Positions 20,911 to 31,505 of a DNA stretch of 64,000 nt are shown here, piece by piece. The translations under genes and the position numbers were made by a program. The DNA lies in assembly GCA_013339895.1 (NCBI GenBank), contig JABACO010000021.1, forward strand, positions 1,526,441 to 1,590,440, given 5' to 3'. Source of the stretch: Ephydatia muelleri. Taxonomy: Eukaryota > Porifera > Demospongiae > Spongillida > Spongillidae. How positions within the stretch are numbered: position 1 is the stretch's first letter; each line of letters opens with the position of its first letter. The notes below the pieces were generated by a model, which was given only the letters and a program-made list of their open reading frames with translations, was not told the origin of the DNA and searched no databases.

Positions 20911-21873
20911 TCAGACAGAACTTCCTAAAATGGGAACATTGGTGTCTGCCTCAGAAGGCACTTGTCTCTACAAAAAAAATAAGCACGGGACAAAATCCCA
21001 TAATCTCCTTCCGCAACTATCCTACCTCTCCCCACCCTCCTCCATCTCCCCACCCTCCTCCATCTCCCCACCCTCCTCCATCTCCCCACCCTCCTCCATC
21101 TCCCCACCCTCCTCCATCTCCCCACCCTCCTCCATCTCCCCACCCTCCTGCCTCTTCCCCACCCTCCTGCCTCTTCCCCAACACATCAAAGTGAAAAGGC
21201 TTCGAGCATGAGATCTAAACTAGGTGTAATTCCAGATGGAAACGATGGCAACTATTCTTACCAAGCCGCCATGTCTATCTATCCACGTGATCCTTACCAA
21301 GCCGCCATGTCTATCTATCCACGTGCGCAGACCAAGCTCTTGCAGCACAGGTCCCACAAATCCCATCAGCAGTGTCTCGCGTTGCCCTAGGAGTTGCTCC
21401 GACAGGTGATAATTCTGACGGAGCTCCCTCACTATCCTCGCCAAGCAGTAGTAGACGGCGCTCACCTGCTGCCAACCGCTCCTCGTGATTTTATAGCTGC
21501 TGGTCAACACGACCCGACACAATTCGGTGAACTCGCCTTGTCCAATATTAAACACAGATTTGTTTATGGCCCTCTGGACAAGATCGTCGTCGACTTGGTC
21601 GCCTATCACTCGTAGCCTTTCTGCCACTTGTTTATAGGCGGGCGTGCCAACGGCGTTAGACTGGTCCGGTACGTACACGAATGCAATTTGGTTATCAGGC
21701 GATGTATCAGTTTCCTTGCGGCGCGAAATTCCTTTGGGAATCAAATGATCTGAATCCTTTAAACAGAGCTTAACGAACTCTTCTGCCACTTTTTCAGCGT
21801 CTTGTTGAAACACTTCATCGCTATCCTCACCGTGAGTTAAAGCGACGTGACCTGTCTCAACCACATCAGCCAT
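20911..21873 (-). CDS. BAK-like BCL-2 family protein, copy 3, duplicated BH2
   Basis: Exon 1 starts at 21873 and can end at 21298 or 21262; exon 2 is 20967-20911. The products are 210 or 222 aa. The helix-1 region is DEVFQQDAEKVAEEFVKL. BH3 is at about 83-98 (VAERLRVIGDQVDDDL, canonical L-x3-GD). The BH1 region is ITRSGWQQVSAVYY and BH2 is GLRTWIDRHGGL at about 181-192. A 36-bp tandem duplication repeats WIDRHGGLVRIT together with the GTAAG donor, so the distal donor yields two BH2 motifs in frame. The tail exon encodes RQVPSEADTNVPILGSSV and contains no membrane helix. The start codon lies 12 bp from the poly(A) signal of the WASP-like gene. Confidence 0.85.
21015..21180. repeat. 18-bp pyrimidine minisatellite
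   Basis: About nine units of CTCCCCACCCTCCTCCAT, with slight variation at the end, lie in the intron of BAK-like copy 3. Confidence 0.9.
21257..21329 (-). repeat. 36-bp tandem duplication of BH2 and its splice donor
   Basis: Two near-identical 36-bp copies encode WIDRHGGLVRIT-type peptide and each contains a usable GTAAG donor. The unit is 12 codons, so either donor joins the tail exon in the same phase. Confidence 0.9.
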
Positions 21874-21884
21874 TTTCTTTTTCT

Positions 21885-21890
21885 TTTATT
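21885..21890 (-). promoter_or_regulatory. Poly(A) signal for the WASP-like gene
   Basis: The plus strand reads TTTATT, that is AATAAA on the minus strand, about 170 bp after the stop of the WASP-like gene and 12 bp before the ATG of BAK-like copy 3. The spacing implies very tight packing, or that the BAK-like 5' end overlaps the upstream 3' end. Confidence 0.5.
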
Positions 21891-22056
21891 AATGTGCACC
21901 GCGTGGGAGGGCAAGGATTACCATGGGACACTCACTTACACATGTACTATAATTTACATTCACGTACACACGGCACAGGGATACAGGTACGTGCTCTCTC
22001 AATCTCACCACACCTGCATGCGCGCGCACACGCACACAAATACACGCGACACGCAT

Positions 22057-24036
22057 TTACACGTCGGTAGCATGGAGGTCGGCACTGCGTATGCTGTCGT
22101 GTCCAATTGTTCCGCTCCGTGTAGCCGCAGACCACTGGACGTACGACAGTGGTCTGCCTCGAACGTCCGGTTTAGGCGGGTGTTCGGAGTCTACCTTGGC
22201 GGGTTTCGGCGACGGCTGCTGAAGCGGCGGGAGAACGTCGTAGAGCGGGCTGGAGGCGGCAGTGGAGGCAGAAGAGGGAGGAGGGGCTGTTCTAGTACCA
22301 TTTGATGACACGACAGAGGGTGGAGGGACGGGCGTGGAAGGCGTGGACGGAGTCGACGGCGTGACAGAAGCTGACGAGGCAAAAGGGACGGTTCGGTGCG
22401 GGTGCGAAAAGGGTGGAGGAGGGACAAAGGAAGGGCTTGGACCCGCGTACGGATTCGGTGCGGAGGCGCCACCGCCTGTATAAGAAGCGCCCGTACGCAG
22501 GTGGGGTGACGGGTTAAAGGGAGGGGGAGGCAGGTGGGTCGGCACGGTAACGCCTCCCACAGCGGCGGCATCTTGGCGTCCGTACTGCTGGGACGGTTGA
22601 CCCGGGTAGTGCTCAGGCAGAGGCGCCAATTGCGGGGGCGGTCCGGCAAACCCGCGCTCCATGGAGGGCATAGAAGCGCTCATGGAGCCCGCCGACAGCA
22701 GACGGAGGTTGTTAGGCGCTGCAGAGCCAAATTGGTTGTTACTTGACGGTCGAGGCAGACTGTTGTGACCCATGTCTGCGTTTCCACCGGCGTCTGGCTT
22801 CTGCGCGTGGGTCGGGTGGGCGGAGGACGGCGGCTGTGTTGGCTGCACGGGGAAGTGTTGTGGTGCCCCGCCCATCTCCCTGGAAGTTGCCAAGTTGGGC
22901 TGACTTGAAAGCATGGGACCCTGATCCAGTCTCTGTCCAGGGGGGAAAGCAGGGTTGCTAGGCACATGGGCTGAACCCAAATCCACCTGGTCTGACACCT
23001 GGTTATGTCCTGGGTACCGTGAGGAGATGGGGTGCGAGCCTTCAAAGTTGACCTTGGAGAGTGGCAACCTGGCCCTCTGTTTGACGTGAGAGGGCAGGGA
23101 CTGTCTCAGTGACCCTCGCTCAATCAGCGGCTCATCCACATCATTGTCACCCTCCTCTTGCCTCCTGGGTAATCTCACTGATCCCCTCATCAGGGGTACC
23201 ATGGGGTTCTGAGGCGGGAGACCTACATGGTGGTTGGGCAAAGGGTGGGGTCCCGTGTGAACCTTTTCCTCCAGCAGATGCTCCCCTATTTCAGCATACA
23301 GAGGGTTTCCCTGGGAGGGACTGGCTGGTGGACCCTCCTGCTGCTGCTGACTTGTCGTCACCCCTGGTCCTCCGTCCAGGGTGTGGGGTGGTTTCGCCTT
23401 GTCCCCTGCGTTGAAGCTCAGGTGACGGGTGAAGCCGCTTCCAAGCTCGTCTCCGTTCGAGCGGATCTGGTTTGAGACTTTGGTCACGTGCTTGAAGTTG
23501 GACGGGGTGGAGATGTTCTTCTTAGACGTTTTCCTTTTGGGTTTTGACTTGCTCTTCCCTTGGTTGCTTTGGTTGAAGCTAACAATGTCGGTCTCTTCCT
23601 TTTGTCTGATGAAGTCCCTCACCGACACCAACATGCGACTCGCTTCGGGTAGGCTCACAAATTGAAGCGCGAACGTCTGCTTGTTGACGGCGAAGGCGTG
23701 GAAGTTGGTCTGCATGGCCTGGTACTGGCTGTCGTGGTTCACCTCTCCTTCCCACTGGATGGTGCCCGTTTCGTACTCCGCTGTAACCACCTTGACCGCA
23801 AAAGGGGAGTTGTGTTCGGTCGTCACCCGCTGTAAGAGAATACACGGGACCCCGTAGGCCAACATTTTCCACTCCGCGTCTCCATCGTTATTGTGCAGAG
23901 AATACAGCTTCGCCATCGTCCGCATGACGACGACGGAGCTTTTTCGACTAGACAGGGACACCTCAATACGATAAACTACGTCTTCTGTGACAGCAGCCTT
24001 CACGTCTGCCGTGGTTCCCAATTTGACGTCTGTCAT
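22057..24036 (-). CDS. WASP-like WH1 + CRIB protein lacking a VCA tail
   Basis: A single-exon, 659-aa reading frame. A WH1/EVH1 domain spans about 30-145 and resembles WASP rather than Ena/VASP (EWKMLAYGVPCILLQR, NFHAFAVNKQTFALQFVSL). A basic stretch follows (KSKSKPKRKTSKK, 161-173), then a CRIB/GBD-like motif at 175-187 (ISTPSNFKHVTKV; the consensus is ISxPxxFxHxxHVG, so the second His and the Gly are changed). Residues from about 210 to 620 are rich in Pro, Ser and Gln, including LPPPPFNPSP and FVPPPPFSHP. No WH2 or central-acidic Arp2/3-activating module follows, and a poly(A) signal lies about 170 bp after the stop. It could scaffold WIP- or Cdc42-type signals without nucleating actin (inference). 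The frame is intact over 2 kb, so this is a real gene. Confidence 0.82.
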   Translation of the reverse strand: MTDVKLGTTADVKAAVTEDVVYRIEVSLSSRKSSVVVMRTMAKLYSLHNNDGDAEWKMLAYGVPCILLQRVTTEHNSPFAVKVVTAEYETGTIQWEGEVNHDSQYQAMQTNFHAFAVNKQTFALQFVSLPEASRMLVSVRDFIRQKEETDIVSFNQSNQGKSKSKPKRKTSKKNISTPSNFKHVTKVSNQIRSNGDELGSGFTRHLSFNAGDKAKPPHTLDGGPGVTTSQQQQEGPPASPSQGNPLYAEIGEHLLEEKVHTGPHPLPNHHVGLPPQNPMVPLMRGSVRLPRRQEEGDNDVDEPLIERGSLRQSLPSHVKQRARLPLSKVNFEGSHPISSRYPGHNQVSDQVDLGSAHVPSNPAFPPGQRLDQGPMLSSQPNLATSREMGGAPQHFPVQPTQPPSSAHPTHAQKPDAGGNADMGHNSLPRPSSNNQFGSAAPNNLRLLSAGSMSASMPSMERGFAGPPPQLAPLPEHYPGQPSQQYGRQDAAAVGGVTVPTHLPPPPFNPSPHLRTGASYTGGGASAPNPYAGPSPSFVPPPPFSHPHRTVPFASSASVTPSTPSTPSTPVPPPSVVSSNGTRTAPPPSSASTAASSPLYDVLPPLQQPSPKPAKVDSEHPPKPDVRGRPLSYVQWSAATRSGTIGHDSIRSADLHATDV

Positions 24037-24568
24037 GGTTCCCAGTTTGCCCCTGTGTAGGGTGAAATTTGGACGGGCATAATAGTATTACCATTGCGTG
24101 TAAGCGTAGCTGGGGGGGCTTTCAAAGCTGAACTCAAGGCGCGGCGGTTTGGCTTAGTGTAACCTCACCCCCCGCGTATATTTTCACAAGCACCAATAAC
24201 AAAACTCAGCGAAGTAGTCACACGCTTGGCTTCAAAGCCGCTTTAGTTACTATCTGTAGGCTGAAACGTACTTTGTTTCCGAAATGTTCTCTTTTCTTGA
24301 AGTTCTTTGCGAGGTGCCAAAGCTACGCACTATGCGCTATGCATGAACTGAGCCTCAGATTATGAATATTTGTTCACACAAGGGGGCGGTGGCGAGGGGT
24401 TCCCAGACCAAATCAATTAATGTTACATTTCAATCGTTTGAATTCTATTATGCGGTTTCGAAGTTATGCCCAATAGTACGACTGTGATCTGTCTAGATCG
24501 CAACTACAGGACGCATTGTCCTTATTTTTGTCATTGTAGTTTTCGTCTAGTGTTTAGGGCATGTTTAG

Positions 24569-24612
<44 letters not shown>

Positions 24613-25113
24613 ATAAAAATATCTATGTGTGGGTTTGTGTGTGCCTGCATGATGCAATACACTATAAATGTGATGATATATCTTACAAATGTGATGGTCG
24701 TGCGTCACAACACGGTCATATGCAAGGTATGTGTACTGTGGCTGTGTTTTGGTCAGTTGTGAACATGTGTGGTCTTGTTTGGTTTTGTGTGTGATCTTGA
24801 ACACTTCTTGTGTGGTGTTTGATGGAAAAGCATGGTAGGCATCATAGAGGATGGCAACTGCCCCACTCTTTTGTTTGTTCAGAGTATCCAACTCAATAGT
24901 ACTACAAGTACACCCACATACTTTTGCAGGAGACGCATTCCTCACATCTAGGGTGGGCAACTCCTACCTGGACGTGTGTATGCAAACAAATTAGGGTCAA
25001 CAATGAGTCCATTCAAAGACACCCAGGTAGAGGCTCAGGTTACCCAGGCAAGAGATAATGTTACCCCAGCATCTGTTTGCGTTGGCAAAAAAAAAAAAGG
25101 CCAATCAAGTGTG

Positions 25114-25144
<31 letters not shown>

Positions 25145-25305
25145 TTGTTGTGTGTGTGAGTGTGTGTATGTTGGTATACTTTTGTGTGGATCGATACAGT
25201 GTGTGCGCAAGAAAGGATTTAAAATATGTTGAACATCTGAAGTGTGTGACAATGGAGCTGGACATATTGAGAGCACCATGTTAACCAAACACAAATGTTG
25301 GTATT

Positions 25306-25348
<43 letters not shown>

Positions 25349-26132
25349 CCACACACAACACACACACATGCCACACACAACACACACACATGCACACACA
25401 CATGCACATGCACACATACAAACACATACACACACACAAACACACACATGCACACACACATATGACACACACAACACCCACACATGCACAGTGCCTATAT
25501 GTGATTATACCAATAATTATAAGAAAAACAAATCAATCTCGTCCCTTCACGCGTCATCTAACTTCAATCTTACACGTGCGGCGCTCTAGGAATTTAATTA
25601 CTTTAGTAATGGGCATGGTACATGAGGTATAATTTGATTTAGTTAGGTTGGGATAGGAATACAAGCTTTCTGATATGCCGCGCAGGATTTCAATTTATTC
25701 AGAGCATACGTCAGTTAGCAATGAGCTCGTAGGCCAACTATTGACAAGTCAGTCGGATCGTTGAACATTGTTGACGTAACTCAATAGCTCGTCTACAATG
25801 TTTACAGTTTGAGCGGTACCAAGCTAGTCCACTGTAAACCATATAATTTGCTAGTCCCCAGTCTCTAGTACCGGTCCGCGAGGTGTCGTGGCGACAAAAG
25901 TGGCACACATCATTTTCAAGATAGGAAGTATGTTTCGTCAATTTATATTAGGATACACAAGAAACGTCAACATAATCATTGCTTCTGTTGAACAGAACCT
26001 CTAAGCGACTTCACGTACATACATCTACGCACACATACAACAACATACAGCGTACAGCATACAGCGTATTTTTCCAACTGCGTACTAGCGTGATGCACGG
26101 ATGCTCTTTTATTTCGTTCTTTTTTTTTTTTT
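24037..26132. other. Intergenic region with TG/CA microsatellites
   Basis: There is no convincing gene. (TG)n lies at 24571-24610 and 25110-25165, and (CA)n with TGCCACACACAACA units at 25307-25490. A minus-strand open stretch at 24700-25080 reads SLNGLIVDPNLFAYTRP and GAVAILYDAYHAFPSN, but it is interrupted by stops and lacks a plausible intron. It may be an old coding fragment. Confidence 0.5.
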
Positions 26133-26563
26133 TCAGACGTGAGCAGACATAGCTCTAGATGTAGTGCCAGATCTCGATCGCCACGCGACTAGGTTCGATG
26201 GTGGAATGCCGATGCTTCTCCTGCGGTTGTCCGTAACGGGCGAGAAAAAGAATCCGCATGTAGGCTTAACATGACCGGTTTGGAAGGGAACAAGTGAGTT
26301 TGTTAATCTCGGAGTAGAGGTTGAAGGACGAGCACGAGCTGCTTGAGAAGTTCGCACCTCCAAAAAAAAAAAAGCCGATCAATCCCAATCGGATGTCTAG
26401 CCCCACCCCCTTTTCTTACCTGCTCGTGTTGCAGCAGGTGACGCGAGAGCTCGGCCACGCGGAGCGCTTCGTACCCCAGTTTGTTTTGCGGCCACGAAGG
26501 AAGCCACTGTACCTTGCTGCGTCTCCTGTAGGTCCGATGATCCAATCGTCCCGTATTTGGCAT
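26133..26563 (-). CDS. Small two-exon protein, unrecognised
   Basis: Exon 1 is 26563-26420 and exon 2 is 26357-26133, joined in phase 0 through a GTAAGA donor and a poly-T acceptor; 122 aa. The protein is basic and rich in Arg, Ser and Pro (MPNTGRLDHRTYRRRSKVQW, FLFSPVTDN-like FFFSPVTDNRRRSIGIPP). I see no signal peptide or membrane segment. It starts 171 bp from the divergent transaldolase gene. The short, proline/arginine-rich, non-globular look would fit a cilium- or microtubule-associated protein, but that is a guess. Confidence 0.5.
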
Positions 26564-26734
26564 GGCCGTTCTTCTTCGCGGTGGATTGCGTAGTGACGTC
26601 ACGATAATTACACCTGCGGCGCGCGCAGGAAATAACACCGCGACTACAGCACGTGACCGGCTATCCGGTAAGGTATACGTTTTTTATTGTATAAATTAAC
26701 ACTCACAAAACCAGCATTTTACTGAAAGTAAGAC

Positions 26735-27811
26735 ATGGCGAGCACACTGGACCAGTTGAAGGCTTTCACTTGCGTGGTTTCAGACACTGGCGATATCAAA
26801 GGTAAGTCGAAGGACTGCGGTTAGCATGTGGTCCAAGCATGATGTTTCTTTGTGCAGCCATCGCCAAGTACAAGCCGACGGACGCCACCACGAACCCTTC
26901 TCTGTTGTATGCAGCTGCGCAAATGCCAGAATACGGCCACTTGGTGGACGACGCCATTGCCCACGGCAAGAAAGCCGCGACGTAAGCGAAAGTGGTGGAC
27001 CTTAGCTTGCTAAGTTTCAAAGAGGAAGTGGCTAGTGCCCCATGTCTTGCAGACGCACGTACGCAATAAGATAAACGGCGCAGTGTGGGCAATAGAAATT
27101 TCGTTACGTGTGTTCCTGTGAGTCATCTTTTTGAAGTGGTTGAAGACTGCACAGTATGGTGTTTCCCTCAGGCATGCGCGATCAGGGTCTGGGGGTGTGC
27201 AGACAGTACTGGTTTTGCATTATCCATTGGTGGGAGGGTGAGGAAACTGGTGTTCCATTTTGTAGAGGCTTTGCTTCCCTTTGGCACCTATCATTGATAG
27301 GGGGTGGGGCCACTGGTTCCTTCGGCCAAGAGGGAAGGCCAAGCCAGCACTTCTGTAGGCTTGTGACCCTGCAAAATTCGATCAGGTAGCCAAACAGAAG
27401 CCATGGCAACTGAACCCAAGCTGAAAGTGTGTGTATGTGTGTGTGCGTGCGTGCGTGCGTGCGTGTGTGCGTGCGTGTGCGTGCATGTGTGTGTGCGTGC
27501 GTGCGTGCGTGCGTGTGTGCGTGTGTGCGTGTGTGTGGTTGTTGAACCGAGGTAAGGTGGAGTTGCACCTTAGTACACTGAATGGATGATAGGTATTGGT
27601 GAATCCCTTAGTTTGGAGGAGGTTCACATCATCACATCATCACACTATCACATCATCACATTATCACATTATCACATCATCATCACTTTTGGCAAAGTAC
27701 CTGGTCAGCTGATGCCAGTTGCACACCATAAGGTGTGTGTTGGAATTCTTATTGCCTCTGTGTTTAAATGATGCACTCAATCAGTTAATTGTAATGAAAG
27801 ATTTTGTCCCG

Positions 27812-27847
<36 letters not shown>

Positions 27848-30224
27848 TTTTGAACATAAAGAAACATAAATGGAACAAGATAGAAATGTGTGGGCATCAT
27901 CTGGGCTTATCATCCAGTTAGATGATGTATAAAGGTCATATTACATGTGTTGCCCAGATACAATGGTACAGGTCCATTCCTTCGCAGATAAATGTAGTGT
28001 GACTCATTTTGAAGTTGAACTAAACATTTCCACTTTCTATTAATTGTTTAGTTGCCGTTTACATTCACAAGGGAAATAAAAGTTAATCATTCCCTTGCTT
28101 AATCATGATTCCATATTTGAACTTTATTCAACCTCATTTGCCAGTACGTTAGTGTTTCCCAAGCAACTGATAGATCTGTCTAATGTTAGACTTTATTAGA
28201 AACTGCTACAGCAACTGTTTGACGACCCTACTTCCTTACCTTGGCTCAGTTACAAAGCCAATATTTGAGCTAAATACATGAGCATGCATGCAGTGGTCCC
28301 ATGTGTACAGTGGTCCCATTGTGTGTAGTGATCCCATGTGTACAGTGGTCCCATGTGTGCAGTGGTCCCATTGTGTGTGCAGTGATCCCATGTGGGCAGT
28401 GGTCCCATGTGTACAGTGGTCCCATGTGTACAGTGGTCCCATGTGTGCAGTGGTCCCATGTGTGCAGTGGTCCCATGTGTACAGTGGTCCCATGTGTGCA
28501 GTGATCCCATGTGTACAATGGTCCCATGTGTGCAGTGATCCCATGTGTGCAGTGGTCCCATGTGTACAGTGGTCCCATGTGTACAGTGGTCCCATGTGTG
28601 CAGTGGTCCCATGTGTGCAGTGGTCCCATGTGTACAGTGGTCCCATGTGTGCAGTGGTCCCATGTGTGCAGTGGTCCCATGTGTGCAGTGGTCCCATGTG
28701 TGCAGTGGTCCCATGTGTGCAGTGGTCCCATGTGTACAGTGATCCCATGTGTGCAGTGGTCCCATGTGTACAGTGGTCCCATGTGTACAGTGGTCCCATG
28801 TGTGCAGTGGTCCCATGTGTGCAGTGGTCCCATGTGTACAGTGGTCCCATGTGTGCAGTGGTCCCATGTGTGCAGTGGTCCCATGTGTGCAGTGGTCCCA
28901 TGTGTGCAGTGGTCCCATGTGTGCAGTGGTCCCATGTGTACAGTGATCCCATGTGTGCAGTGGTCCCATGTGTACAGTGGTCCCATGTGTACAGTGGTCC
29001 CATGTGTGCTGTGGTCCCATGTGTGCAGTGGTCCCATGTGTGCAGTGGTCCCATGTGTACAGTGGTCCCATGTGTACAGTGGTCCCATGTGTGCAGTGGT
29101 CCCATGTGTGCAGTGGTCCCATGTGTGCAGTGGTCCCATGTGTACAGTGGTCCCATGTGTGCTGTGGTCCCATGTGTGCAGTGATCCCATGTGTGCAGTG
29201 GTCCCATGTGTGCAGTGATCCCATGTGTACAGTGGTCCCATGTGTGCAGTGGTCCCATGTGTGCAGTGGTCCCATGTGTACAGTGGTCCCATGTGTGCTG
29301 TGGTCCCATGTGTGCAGTGATCCCATGTGTGCAGTGGTCCCATGTGTGCAGTGATCCCATGTGTGCAGTGGTCCCATGTGTGCAGTGGTCCCATGTGTGC
29401 AGTGGTCCCATGTGTGCAGTGGTCCCATGTGTGCTGTGGTCCCATGTGTGCAGTGGTCCCATGTGTACAGTGGTCCCATGTGTGCAGTGGTCCCATGTGT
29501 GCAGTGGTCCCATGTGTACAGTGGTCCCATGTGTGCAGTGGTCCCATGTGTGCAGTGGTCCCATGTGTGCAGTGGTCCCATGTGTGCAGTGGTCCCATGT
29601 GTGCAGTGGTCCCATGTGTGCAGTGGTCCCATGTGTACAGTGGTCCCATGTGTACAGTGGTCCCATGTGTACAGTGGTCCCATGTGTGCAGTGGTTGGTT
29701 GAGGAAGCTTTTAATAACGTGTCCAGTGCTACAGATGCCATACAACATACAAATCTAATTAGTACACACCTAGAACTGTGGACCTGGCGAAATCATTAAA
29801 AATAAAATTAGAAGAAAAAAAAGTTAATCTTGTTGAATTAATAGGACGGGGCCTTCATTTTCTGATCACTTCAAAATGATCATCCAAATGACTGCATCTC
29901 TCTCCTCCACTCTCCTCTCCCCTACACTCTCCTCTCCCCACACCCTTCTCTCCACCCCTCCACCACACTCCCCTCTCCACTCTCCCTCTGTAGTGACATC
30001 ATGGGTCAGGTGTCTGCAGCCATTGACAAGTTGTATATCAACTTTGGGCATGAGATTCTGAAGATTGTACCTGGGAGAGTCTCTACTGAGGTGGATGCAA
30101 AGTACGCCAAACCCTTCTGTGTAGCACTGTCTCATCGCTGTATGTGCAATTTTGCAGGCTTTCCTTTGACAAAGAAGGGGCAATTGAGAAGGCGAAAAAA
30201 TTCATTGAACTGTATGAACAGGTG

Positions 30225-30299
<75 letters not shown>

Positions 30300-30764
30300 G
30301 CTGTATACCAGTATTTTGAGGTTTTAGTGTGTATATGTGTGTCATGTATGTGGGCGTGGTGCAAATAATCTGCCACAAGCCTCATGTTGAAAGGCATTTA
30401 GCTTCATCAGTCTGTATGAGGGTGGCAGGTGGGTAATATGTACGTCACTTCACATATATCACCAAGGAACTTCCCATTTGGTGAGGCAGGGAAGGATGGA
30501 TTTAAACCTCGCATCAAAATTAAGTAATATATCTTCTGTGTAAGCTCAGATAGCGCTAGACACTGATGTATGGTATGACCATTCCAGAGCAAAGCATGCA
30601 ATAAGGACCATATGTGTGATGTGTGTAGGGGTATGGTCATGCATAGGGGCGTGGTCCTTTGTTGTTAATCAACTTCTGTATTCCATTGTGCAGGTCGGGA
30701 TATCCAAGGATCGTGTGCTGGTGAAGCTGGCATCCACCTGGGAGGGAATCCAAGCTGCCAAGTA

Positions 30765-30796
<32 letters not shown>

Positions 30797-31462
30797 GGGG
30801 CAAGTTAGTGAACCACCGGTTATTATTTATTGAGTGGAGACGCCCCTTCATTGGTTACCATTAATCAGGATGGCAGGGTACTGTACCCTGCATAGTGACA
30901 GGGCAGTGTGTGATGCACATGTACACAAGCACACACACACATGCACACACATGCACACACACATATGCATACACACACATGCACACACATGCACACACAC
31001 ATATGCATACACACACATACACACACATGCACACACACATGCACACACACATTCACACACACACACACACACACACATACATACACATTCGCACACACAC
31101 ACACACAGACAGTACAAATGCATAAGAAATGTGTACCTATTATGTTCCACAAGTTGATGGAGATATGCGTCACTTGTGCACACTCTGTTTTACAGGATCC
31201 TGGAATCGGAGCACGGCATTCATTGCAACCTTACCTTGCTGTTCTCCTTTGCTCAGGTAGGGAAATCTAGTGTCTTGCTATCTGTGGTGGTGGTGGTGGT
31301 GTGTGTGTATGTGTGTGTGTATGTGTGTATTTTGTGTGTATGTGTGTATGTGTATTTGTGTGTGTGGTGTGCTGATGTGATGCTCCGCGTGCTTTTATAT
31401 GCGTGTGATGTATACACATCTGTCTTTTTATAGCTCATGAGACGTGTTTGATCCCAGCCAAT

Positions 31463-31505
<43 letters not shown>

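Noticed and set aside
24565-25080. Gene for a protein containing GAVAILYDAYHAFPSN
   Set aside because: The blocks are separated by stops and by a gap of only about 20 bases, too short for an intron.
28290-29696. CRISPR array in the 17-bp repeats
   Set aside because: The units are directly contiguous with no unique spacers, and the genome is eukaryotic.
28236-29799. Reading frames of 200-500 codons on both strands
   Set aside because: They are translations of the 17-bp minisatellite in a transaldolase intron; any frame is open because the unit lacks stops.
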